A stretch of 64,000 nucleotides of DNA from Myxococcota bacterium (GTDB lineage Bacteria; Myxococcota; B64-G9): NCBI GenBank assembly GCA_022710975.1, contig JAKLGA010000004.1, positions 248,001 through 312,000 of the forward strand, read 5' to 3'. Each line of letters opens with the position of its first letter. Position 1 is the first letter of the stretch. Positions 48,989 through 56,792 of this stretch are shown piece after piece. The notes beneath the pieces were generated by a model, which worked only from the letters and a program-made list of their open reading frames with translations, did not search any database and was not told where the DNA came from. The position numbers and the translations under genes were made by a program.

Positions 48989-50863
48989 TCACTCCCGCCA
49001 GGGCGGCGGGATTCCGGCCTGGGAGAACACCGGCCGCCGGGCCAGGTAACGGGCCGGGTCGCCCAGGAAGCGCTCGAGCTCCCGGCGGACCGGATCGCCG
49101 GCCGCCAGGTCGGCCTTGCGGGCCTCCAGGGCCCTCCACAGGACCGGGTGCACCCGGTGCCGGTGCCACTCCATGGGATCGCGACCGCGGCTGGCGGGCC
49201 GCGGATCGCAGGCGGCCGCGGCCTCCACCCGCTCCACGAATCCGGTCACCGCCTCGCGGGCGATGGCCGCGCGCTCCGGCGCGGGCAGCGCCTCCCAGGC
49301 CGCCCAGAAGAGCGTCTCCGGCTCGATGAAGTCGCTCTTGACCCGGCCCTGGCTCATGGCCAGGCTCTCCGCGCGGGCCTCGGCCCGCAGCCGCTCGAGG
49401 GCCCGGGGGCCCTTGTGGCGGAGCAGGGTCCGCTCCGCGTCCCCGAGGAGCTGGTCCTGCAGCAGCGAGGCGCGCGCCTCGACCCCGGGGTGGGCGCTCA
49501 GGTGGCGGGCGAAGTTCGTGTCCAGCAGCAGCGCCTCGGTGAAGTCGCGTGCCGAGGTGCGGCCCATCTGGCCGCGGTCCTCGTAGCTGGCCTCGTCGTA
49601 CAGGTGCGCGAGCTCGAGCGGCGCGTCGAGCTCCGGCACCCGGTCCGGGTCGAGCACCTTGTCGCTCTTCACGTGGCACTGGCCGGCGATCTGCAGGCGA
49701 TTCAGGTTGCCCTCGCTGTAGCGCATGATCTGGTCGGGCCGGTAGCCCGTCTCGTGCGGGTGGGCCGCCTGCCAGTAGCCCGGGTGGACGCTCTGGGCCT
49801 GGAGCCTGAGCGCGCGGCCGAAGGCGAAGTTGGTCTGGAACACCTCGCGGGCGTCACCGACGGGCCCGCGGGCCGGGTCCATGAGCCCGGCGGGCGGGGC
49901 GGGGCAGGGGCCGAAACCGCGGTCGAGCAGCGCGTGCTCCACCCGCAGCGGGCCGTTGGCCCGCGGGTGGAAGCCGCCGGCCCGGTAGGCCGCGAGCACG
50001 CGCTGGTAGGCCTGGAAGCGCGGGCGGGTGGCCCGGTAGGCCCGATCGTCCGGGTTGGGCCAGTCCATCATCCAGGTGCACAGCTCCGGGTGATCGAGCC
50101 GCGCGGCCACGTCGTCCGCCAGCAGGCTGCCCCGCATGAAGGTCTTGGCCGAGAGCGAGAACTGGGCCCCGCCGTGGGCGATGGATGCGCTCAGACCCGC
50201 CTTGCGCGGGACCTCCCAGACGAACTCGTCCAGGAAGCGCACGAACAGCTCCTCCTCGAACCAGGCAAGCGGCACGGGCTTGATGCTGAACTCGACGGTC
50301 TCGGGGTCGATGGTCACCCGCACCTTGAAGGGCTCCGCCTGCCGGTCGGCCCACCCGAACTCCACGGCCAGGCGGCGCGTGCCCCACTGGTCCTGGTCGG
50401 TCTCCAGCTTCGCCCGCTCGAACAGGCAGCAGGGATCGCGCTCGGAGAGCTTCTGCGCGTACTTGTCGAGGATGCCCTGGGCCACGGCCCGCTGGGGCCC
50501 CAGCATGTCGCGGTGCAGGAAGTAGGCGTCCTCGCCCCCCTCCCTGGCCGCCAGCGCCTTCCACAGCTCGACCGTGCGGCGGGACTGGAAGGTGGGCTCC
50601 ATCCCGAGCCAGGCGGCCTCGAAGGCCTGGCGCAGGCGATCGCGGCTGGCCTGCTGGGCGGCCGCCATGCGCTCGGCCGCGGCCCGGGCCTCGGGGTGCA
50701 GGTCGGCGCGGGCCACGCCCTTGTCCTGGCCGGATCTCCTCTTGTCGGCTTTCCTCTTGCCGGCTTTCCTCTTGCCGGCCTTCTCCTTGTCGGCTTTCTT
50801 CTTGCCGTCCTTCTTCTTGTTGTCCTTCTTCTTGCCGCCCTTCTTGTCCTTCTTCTTTCCCAT
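48989..50863 (-). CDS. Unrecognised 624-residue protein with Lys-rich N terminus
   Basis: The ATG at 50861-50863 follows AGGAGGG. The first ~50 residues are almost all Lys, Asp and Gly and encoded by a short tandem repeat (see 50732-50860). The rest is well-folded-looking but I do not recognise it: FLHRDMLGPQRAVAQGIL, WFEEELFVRFLDEFVWEV, SIAHGGAQFSLSAKTFMRG, HKGPRALERLRAEARAESL and several Asp/Glu/His-rich helices. No signal, no membrane helix, no Walker or common catalytic motif is evident. The Lys tail suggests nucleic-acid or membrane-surface binding. Single gene diverging from the papain-family gene. Confidence 0.75.
   Translation of the reverse strand: MGKKKDKKGGKKKDNKKKDGKKKADKEKAGKRKAGKRKADKRRSGQDKGVARADLHPEARAAAERMAAAQQASRDRLRQAFEAAWLGMEPTFQSRRTVELWKALAAREGGEDAYFLHRDMLGPQRAVAQGILDKYAQKLSERDPCCLFERAKLETDQDQWGTRRLAVEFGWADRQAEPFKVRVTIDPETVEFSIKPVPLAWFEEELFVRFLDEFVWEVPRKAGLSASIAHGGAQFSLSAKTFMRGSLLADDVAARLDHPELCTWMMDWPNPDDRAYRATRPRFQAYQRVLAAYRAGGFHPRANGPLRVEHALLDRGFGPCPAPPAGLMDPARGPVGDAREVFQTNFAFGRALRLQAQSVHPGYWQAAHPHETGYRPDQIMRYSEGNLNRLQIAGQCHVKSDKVLDPDRVPELDAPLELAHLYDEASYEDRGQMGRTSARDFTEALLLDTNFARHLSAHPGVEARASLLQDQLLGDAERTLLRHKGPRALERLRAEARAESLAMSQGRVKSDFIEPETLFWAAWEALPAPERAAIAREAVTGFVERVEAAAACDPRPASRGRDPMEWHRHRVHPVLWRALEARKADLAAGDPVRRELERFLGDPARYLARRPVFSQAGIPPPWRE
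50732..50860 (-). repeat. Lys-codon tandem repeat region
   Basis: Degenerate 15-base units (GCCGGCTTTCCTCTT on the + strand) and nearby variants encode the Lys/Ala/Asp-rich N terminus of the 624-residue protein on the minus strand. Similar slippage-prone DNA encodes the EDAG linker at 39089. Confidence 0.75.
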
Positions 50864-50901
50864 GCCCTCCTTTTCCCAGAGTGGGCAAAGGTACGCAAGG
50901 C

Positions 50902-50931
50902 TTGCTTTCGGGCTGGCAATGGGCGTAGGAA
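50902..50931 (+). promoter_or_regulatory. Possible promoter of the papain-family gene
   Basis: TTGCTT (50902-50907), 18 bases, TAGGAA (50926-50931), ~38 bases before the ATG. No equally good -10 is visible for the leftward 624-residue gene in the same 106-base gap; a TACCTT appears there without a well-spaced -35. Confidence 0.35.
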
Positions 50932-50969
50932 TCCCGCCGCCCCGCAGGGGGCTTCCAAGGAGCACCCCC

Positions 50970-53900
50970 ATGTCCACGAAGATCCTGACCGTCGTCGTCG
51001 CGCTCAGCCTGCTCGCGGGCCCGGCCGGGGCCCAGACCAAGTCCCACGACGAGGCCGCGGCCGGCCGCGCGGCCCGCCTCGCGGCCGTCAAGCGGGCGGT
51101 GGCGGAGCGCGGCGCGCGCTGGACGCCCACGGACAACCCGATCTGGCGGCTCGGCCCCGAGGAGCAGCGGCGCCTGGTGGGCGCCCTGGAGAGTCCCCTC
51201 CCGCCCGTGGGCGCGCTGCCCTGGGCGCCGGCCCGGCGGAAGGATCTGCCGGCTCACCTCGACTGGCGCGATCTGGGCGGCGACTTCGTGACGCCCGTCC
51301 GCAACCAGGGCGGCTGCGGCTCGTGCTGGGCCTTCGCGGCCACGGCGGTGGCGGAGTCCACCTACCTCATCGAGCAGGGGCTGTCCGGCGTGGACAAGGA
51401 TCTGTCGGAGCAGGACGTGCTGAGCTGCAGCGGCGGCGGCACCTGCCTGGGCGGCTTCCCGGACGTGGCCCTGCAGCAGGCGGTGAGCCCGGGCATCTCG
51501 GACGAGGCCTGCTTCCCCTACCAGGCCATGGATCTGCCCTGCGATCAGAAGTGCGCGGACTGGCCCGGGCGGGTGACCCGCTTCCACGCCCTGCGCATGC
51601 TGGAGACCATCGACACCCCGGTCCTGCAGGCCGCCCTCAGCGAGGCGCCCCTGGTGACCTGCTTCGCGGTGTACGAGGACTTCTTCTCCTACGGCGGCGG
51701 CGTCTACCAGCACGTGTGGGGCGAGGTGGTGGCCGGGCACGCGGTGGAGATCGTCGGCTGGGACGACGCGGACCAGGCCTGGATCTGCAAGAACTCCTGG
51801 GGTCCCGAGTGGGGCGAGCAGGGCTTCTTCCGCATCCGCTACCTGGACAGCGGCGTGGGTGGCTGCCCCTGGGGCCTGCAGCCCAACCGCCCGCCGGCGC
51901 TGCAGCCGGTCTACACCCCGACCGGGCAGGCCGGGGCGCCGCTCCGCTACCAGCTCTTGGCCTGGGACCCGGACGGCGACCCGCTGCGCTACGAGATGGA
52001 GGTCCCGACCGAGCTGGCCGGCGCCACGCTCGACCCGGACCGGGGCTCGTTCGAGTGGACCCCGCCGGCCGGCAGCGAGGGGGTGTACCAGGTCACCTTC
52101 CGCGTGTGGGACGGCTGGGAGCCGTCCCTGTCCGCCGAGGCCGTGGCCCTGGTGAGCGTGTGCGACGGCCCCTGCGACGACGGGAACCCGTGCACCGACG
52201 ACACCTGCCCGGGCGGGGCGTGCCAGCACCAGGACAACACGGTCATGTGCCCGGACGACCTCGAGCCGTGCACCGACGACCAGTGCCTGGCCGGGACCTG
52301 CCACCGGCCGCTGGCCGACGGCAGTGAGTGCCCGGACGACGGCAGCGAGTGCAGCCTCGACGCCTGCCTGGCCGGCCGCTGCGAGCACCCCCAGCTCCCC
52401 GACGGCACGCCCTGCGCCGACGACTGGAACCCCTGCACCGGCGACGCCTGCCTGGCTGGCCTGTGCAACCACCCGGCGCTGCCCGAGGGCTCCCCCTGCG
52501 ACGACGGCGTGGCCTGCACCACGCCCGACCAGTGCATCGCCGGCGAGTGCCGCGGCAAGGTGCCGCTCGCCTGCGAGGACGACGTCGACTGCACCCTGGA
52601 CTCGTGCTACGACGGGGGCCCGCACTTCGAGAAGACCGGCGCGCCCTACGCGGACATCTCCGCGACCGGCCTGGAGCTCGGCCTGGACGGCGACGACCTG
52701 GCCGCCGGCCCGCTGCCCATCGGCTTCGACTACCCGCATCCGGACGGCGCCCCGCGGGCGGAGCTGTGGGTGAGCACCAACGGCCTGGTGAGCTTCGGGG
52801 GGCCGAGCCTGGCCTACCTCGAGACCTGCATCCCGGACGGCAACCTGCCGAACGACCTCGTCGCGCCCTTCTGGCGCGATCTGGTGTGCCGGGCCGTGGA
52901 CGGCTGCCACGTCTACGCCGAGCTCCACGGCGCGGCGCCCGAGCGCGAGCTGGTGGTGCAGTGGACCGACATCCGCGCCTTCGGGCTGAAGCACAGCCGC
53001 TTCTCCTTCCAGCTCGCGCTCACCGAGCAGGGCCGCATGGAGTTCCGCTACGCGGACCTCGAGCCGCTGACCGGTTTCTGGGTGACCATCGGCTGGGAGG
53101 GGCCGCAGGGCTGGGACGGCTACGGGTTGTCCTGCGGCTGGCCGACCCTGGAGCCCTGGTCCACCCACGCCTTCACCACCGACACGACCCAGTGCTGGAA
53201 CCAGCCCGAGAAGGGTCGCTGCTACATCGGTGGGGTGTGCTACCAGGACGGCGAGCCTCACCCCTCGAACCCGTGCCTGTCCTGCCAGGGCTGGATGAAC
53301 CCCTACGAGTGGTCGCCGCTCGACGGCAACCTGTGCGACGACGGCCAGGCCTGCGACGGGGTGGACGTGTGCTCGGCGGGCGACTGCCAGCCCACCCAGC
53401 TCCCAGCGGAGTGCCGCGACGACAGCGAGTGCACCCGCGACGGCTGCCAGGACCTGCCCGACGGCGGCTACGCCTGCGTCCAGGTCATCCTGCCGGACCT
53501 GTGCCTGATCGACGGCGCCTGCCTCAAGGTGGGGGCGATCGATCCGCAGAACCCCTGCCAGGCCTGCGATCCGGACGTCGGTCCGGCCGCCTGGAGCCCG
53601 CTGGAGGGCGCCTGGTGCGACGACGGCGATCCGTGCAGCACGGACGACACCTGCGTGGCCGGGGCGTGCCTGGGCACGGCCTACACCTGCCCGGGCGGCG
53701 CCTGCGTCGAGAGCGCGAGCTGCGACGGGCTGGGCGGCTGCCGCTTCGCCTTCGCCCCCGCCGGCACGCCCTGCGGGGAGGCGCGCTGCGAGGACGGCTG
53801 GCTGGACATGCAGGGCCGCTGCGACGAGCTGGGCGCGTGCTGGCCCGGGCTGCGGCGCACCTGCGAGCCCTACGTGTGCGCCGCCTCCGACGCCTGCGGC

Positions 53901-54521
53901 GCGGGCTGCGCGGCGGACGGGGAGTGCGCCGAGGGCTACACCTGCAACCTGGGCGACGGGGTGTGCGTGGCCCGGCTCCGCGACGGCGAGGCCTGCGCCG
54001 CGGACTCGGCCTGCGTCTCGGGCCACTGCCAGAACGGCCTGTGCTGCCAGGACGGCGACTGCTGCCTGGCGGACGGGGACTGCCCGGCCGCCCTGGCCCT
54101 CGAGCCCGTGTGCACCGACCCGCCCCGCTGCCAGGGGGTGCGCGGGGTGGCGGCCTGCGACGCGAGCCACCGCTGCTACACCCGCTACGAGGAGGACGAC
54201 TCGGCCTGCGGCGCGGAGCTCAGCTTCCCCTGCCGGGGCGGCGCGACGACCTGCAACGGCGAGAGCGAGCAGACCCCGGCCGCCTGCCTGATCGCCTGCC
54301 GCGAGGACGCGGATTGCCTGTTCGAGGAGGCCTGCAGCCAGGGCTACTGCGTGGCCCGCGGCCCGTCGCTGCCCGACGGCGGCGGAGACGGCGGCGCGGA
54401 TGACGACACCCCGGCTGGCGACGGCGGCGGCTGCGGCTGCGCCGCGGGCGGCGGCTCGCCCGAGGGCCTGGCCCTGCTCGGCCTGCTCGGCCTGGTCGCG
54501 CTCCGCCGCAGGCCCGCCTGA
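50970..54521 (+). CDS. Secreted papain-family (C1) cysteine protease with Cys-rich and MYXO-CTERM-like regions
   Basis: The protein has 1183 residues; AAGGAGC precedes the ATG. Signal peptide ends PAGA. There is a short pro-region but no I29 inhibitor-like propeptide. The C1 catalytic core has the oxyanion Gln in RNQGGCGSCWAFA (Q113), Cys (C119), His in AGHAVEIVGWD (H257) and Asn in CKNSWGPEWGE (N275). It is followed by a cadherin-like domain (LRYQLLAWDPDGDPLRYEM), ~200 residues of Cys-rich units, a beta-sandwich (ELWVSTNGLVSFGG, nidogen-like start), more Cys-rich units and a C-terminal GGGCGCAAGGGS, hydrophobic helix and RRRPA, fitting MYXO-CTERM. The protease is probably displayed on the cell surface. 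Confidence 0.93.
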   Translation: MSTKILTVVVALSLLAGPAGAQTKSHDEAAAGRAARLAAVKRAVAERGARWTPTDNPIWRLGPEEQRRLVGALESPLPPVGALPWAPARRKDLPAHLDWRDLGGDFVTPVRNQGGCGSCWAFAATAVAESTYLIEQGLSGVDKDLSEQDVLSCSGGGTCLGGFPDVALQQAVSPGISDEACFPYQAMDLPCDQKCADWPGRVTRFHALRMLETIDTPVLQAALSEAPLVTCFAVYEDFFSYGGGVYQHVWGEVVAGHAVEIVGWDDADQAWICKNSWGPEWGEQGFFRIRYLDSGVGGCPWGLQPNRPPALQPVYTPTGQAGAPLRYQLLAWDPDGDPLRYEMEVPTELAGATLDPDRGSFEWTPPAGSEGVYQVTFRVWDGWEPSLSAEAVALVSVCDGPCDDGNPCTDDTCPGGACQHQDNTVMCPDDLEPCTDDQCLAGTCHRPLADGSECPDDGSECSLDACLAGRCEHPQLPDGTPCADDWNPCTGDACLAGLCNHPALPEGSPCDDGVACTTPDQCIAGECRGKVPLACEDDVDCTLDSCYDGGPHFEKTGAPYADISATGLELGLDGDDLAAGPLPIGFDYPHPDGAPRAELWVSTNGLVSFGGPSLAYLETCIPDGNLPNDLVAPFWRDLVCRAVDGCHVYAELHGAAPERELVVQWTDIRAFGLKHSRFSFQLALTEQGRMEFRYADLEPLTGFWVTIGWEGPQGWDGYGLSCGWPTLEPWSTHAFTTDTTQCWNQPEKGRCYIGGVCYQDGEPHPSNPCLSCQGWMNPYEWSPLDGNLCDDGQACDGVDVCSAGDCQPTQLPAECRDDSECTRDGCQDLPDGGYACVQVILPDLCLIDGACLKVGAIDPQNPCQACDPDVGPAAWSPLEGAWCDDGDPCSTDDTCVAGACLGTAYTCPGGACVESASCDGLGGCRFAFAPAGTPCGEARCEDGWLDMQGRCDELGACWPGLRRTCEPYVCAASDACGAGCAADGECAEGYTCNLGDGVCVARLRDGEACAADSACVSGHCQNGLCCQDGDCCLADGDCPAALALEPVCTDPPRCQGVRGVAACDASHRCYTRYEEDDSACGAELSFPCRGGATTCNGESEQTPAACLIACREDADCLFEEACSQGYCVARGPSLPDGGGDGGADDDTPAGDGGGCGCAAGGGSPEGLALLGLLGLVALRRRPA

Positions 54522-54563
54522 TCCCCGTTCCCTGGACCGCGGCGCCCGGCGCGCGAGCTCGCC

Positions 54564-55763
54564 TCACCTTGCCCGCAGGTTGCCGAAGCCGGGCAGGAGC
54601 GGCAGGTCGAGCGGGGAGAGCAGCCCGGGCTTCGCCGCGCACACGGCCGGGATGGCGTGCACGGCGCGCATGCCGGTCGCCAGGCAGCCGGCCCGGTTGG
54701 GGTCGCCCGTGGCCCGATCCCGCAGCGCCATCTCCTGCTCGATGCAGGGCTCGCCCTCGATGATCACCCGGTACACGTCGTGCGGGTACATCTTGCCCCT
54801 GGGCCAGTCGGGCGCGGCGGCCTGGGTGACCCGGTTGCAGTGCTCGAGCACGATGCGCGGCTCTCCCTTGACCCAGCCGCGGATCTCGAAGCGGATGGCG
54901 GCGCAGCAGCCCGCCGGGATCACCCCGTGGGGGTAGCGGATCTCCACGGGCGTGGCCCACTTCTCCCAGACGGTGTCGATCTTCTCGAGCTCCGCCCCCA
55001 GGGCGTCGGCCATCATGGGCACGGTGTGGCCCCAGCCGTAGATCAGCACCTCGGGGTTCTCCAGCATGGCCCGGTGCTCCATGGGACGGCCCAGGCCCAT
55101 GGGCGCGTAGTCCCCGGCGTAGGAGGCGTAGTCGAGGATCTCCTGCACGCGCACGCGCTCCACCCGGCCGCACACGCCCATGAGGGTCATGGGCACCAGA
55201 TCGTTGGCGAAGCCCGGGTCGATGCCGGTGGTGAAGCAGGCCTTGCCGGTCGCCAGGCAGACCTCCTGGAGGGTGCCGGCCACGGCCGTGGGGCAGGCCG
55301 CGGGGTAGACCAGCGGGGTCATGGCGGTGGACACCACGTGCTTGCCCATGCGCATGGCGAGCGTCATGTTCGCCAGGTTCTCGGCCAGGTGCTCGGCGGT
55401 CGGGCCGAAGTAGGCCACCGCGTCGGCCTCGCGGGCCAGCACCGCGCGGGCGTCGCGGGAGGCCCTCAGCCCCATCGGGGGCAGCCCGCACAGCTCGCCC
55501 ACGTCCTGGCCGTCCTTGTCGGCCGCGTGGACGATCACCCCGACCAGCTCGAACCGGGGGTGGTCGCGGAGCTGGCGGATGATCTGCTTGCCGACGAAGC
55601 CCGTGCCCCACACGATGACCTTGTAGCGGCGGCCCGCGTCCGCGCGGGGCGCCTCGCGTCCGCCCCGGTAGCCCCGGCCGGACTTCAGCAGCAGCAGGAA
55701 CCCCAGCAGCTTGGCCTGCTGGTCGAGCACGCGGGTCTTCCAGCTCTTCAGGGAGTCGAGCAC
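54564..55763 (-). CDS. Dihydrodipicolinate-reductase-like dehydrogenase (2,4-diaminopentanoate dehydrogenase type)
   Basis: The protein has 399 residues from a GTG (55761-55763) after GAGGAGGAAC. It has a Rossmann fold with the nucleotide loop VIVWGTGFVGKQIIRQL, VVSTAMTPLVYP, TGIDPGFANDLVPMTLMGVC and a catalytic domain ending DYAPMGLGRPMEHRA and EMALRDRATGDPN. The family includes dihydrodipicolinate reductase (DapB) and 2,4-diaminopentanoate dehydrogenase (Ord); the ~400-residue length and ordering favour the latter type. The N-terminal ~25 residues are a hydrophobic helix of unclear use. Last gene of the three-gene leftward unit. Confidence 0.84.
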   Translation of the reverse strand: MLDSLKSWKTRVLDQQAKLLGFLLLLKSGRGYRGGREAPRADAGRRYKVIVWGTGFVGKQIIRQLRDHPRFELVGVIVHAADKDGQDVGELCGLPPMGLRASRDARAVLAREADAVAYFGPTAEHLAENLANMTLAMRMGKHVVSTAMTPLVYPAACPTAVAGTLQEVCLATGKACFTTGIDPGFANDLVPMTLMGVCGRVERVRVQEILDYASYAGDYAPMGLGRPMEHRAMLENPEVLIYGWGHTVPMMADALGAELEKIDTVWEKWATPVEIRYPHGVIPAGCCAAIRFEIRGWVKGEPRIVLEHCNRVTQAAAPDWPRGKMYPHDVYRVIIEGEPCIEQEMALRDRATGDPNRAGCLATGMRAVHAIPAVCAAKPGLLSPLDLPLLPGFGNLRAR

Positions 55764-55781
55764 GTGTTCCTCCTCGGGTGG

Positions 55782-56792
55782 TCAGGCGTCGGCCGGGGGC
55801 AGCGGGTCGAGGCGCAGGCCGCGGGAGGCGAGCAGCGCGAGGCTCCGCTCCCACAGGCGCGCGCCGTTGGCGGGCGCCGCGGCGCGCGCGTCGGGCTGGG
55901 CCTCGTGCCGCAGGTACAGGTAGAGCTGGCTCCGGCCCTCGAGGGCCGGGCTCACCGCGCAGTACACGGCCGGCCAGACGGCCTTGCGCGGGTCGATGAA
56001 GAAGCTGGTCATGAGCTTGCCCGCCAGCCCCGCCTCGCGCGAGATGCGGCTGCGGAACGCGCCGGGGCAGTAAGAGAACACGCCCACGGCCGGCCGCCCA
56101 CCGCGCATGAGCCGGCGGCCCAGCTCGCAGGCGAAGGTCTGCACGTAGAGCTTCGAGTGTCCGTACCAGGTGGTGCCCGAGAGCAGCGAGAACTCGGGGA
56201 AGTGCCCGAAGCGCTCGAAGTCGATGGGCGGCGCCTGGCGGTGGGACTCGGAGGAGGTGATCAGGATCCTCGGCGTGGCCCCGCCCGCCGGGCTCCGGCC
56301 GGGCAGGGTGCCGTCCTGGAGCAGGCGGTGGAGCAGCACGAAGCTCCCCAGGAAGTTGACCTGGAACAGCTCGCAGAAGCCGTCCGCGGTGAGCCGGTTG
56401 CGGGCCGGCGCCACGCCGGCGTTGGACACCACCCGGTCGAGCCGCACGCCGTCGCGCGCCAGCCCGTCGCACAGCGCCAGCACGCTCGAGAGGTCCGCCA
56501 GGTCGAGCGGGCGCTGGGAGATCTCGCGGTTGCCGCTCTCGCGCTGGAGCTCCTCGGCCAGGCCCTGGTGGCCCGCGCGGCAGGCCAGGATCAGGCGCGC
56601 GCCGCGCCGGGCCAGCTCGCCCGCCAGCACCCGGCCGAGGCCCGAGCTCGGGCCGGTCAGCAGGCAGGTCTGGCCGTCCAGCCGGTCGGCCTCGCCGAGC
56701 GGGCCCGCGGACCCGCGCTCCAGGTGGTGGTCCAGGACCGCTTTGAGCCCCGCCAGGATGGGGTCGATGTGCCCGCGCCCGCCCAGCCTCAT
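55782..56792 (-). CDS. Short-chain dehydrogenase/reductase (retinol-dehydrogenase-like)
   Basis: The protein has 336 residues, with ATG 56790-56792 overlapping the upstream stop. SDR signatures: cofactor loop TGPSSGLGRVLAGEL, NAG, a Ser in ITSSESH, and the YxxxK pair in WYGHSKLYVQTFACEL. It is longer than classical SDRs at the N terminus (helix ILAGLKAVLDHHLERG) and C terminus, as in retinol-dehydrogenase-like enzymes. Residues such as APARNRLTADGFCELFQVNF and SYCPGAFRSRISREAG are conserved across that group. Substrate probably a hydrophobic alcohol/ketone; role in this unit unknown. Confidence 0.9.
   Translation of the reverse strand: MRLGGRGHIDPILAGLKAVLDHHLERGSAGPLGEADRLDGQTCLLTGPSSGLGRVLAGELARRGARLILACRAGHQGLAEELQRESGNREISQRPLDLADLSSVLALCDGLARDGVRLDRVVSNAGVAPARNRLTADGFCELFQVNFLGSFVLLHRLLQDGTLPGRSPAGGATPRILITSSESHRQAPPIDFERFGHFPEFSLLSGTTWYGHSKLYVQTFACELGRRLMRGGRPAVGVFSYCPGAFRSRISREAGLAGKLMTSFFIDPRKAVWPAVYCAVSPALEGRSQLYLYLRHEAQPDARAAAPANGARLWERSLALLASRGLRLDPLPPADA

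Noticed and set aside
49854-54170. Long minus-strand frame opposite the papain-family protease
   Set aside because: Shadow of the protease gene; no domain and no RBS, while the protease has a full catalytic triad.
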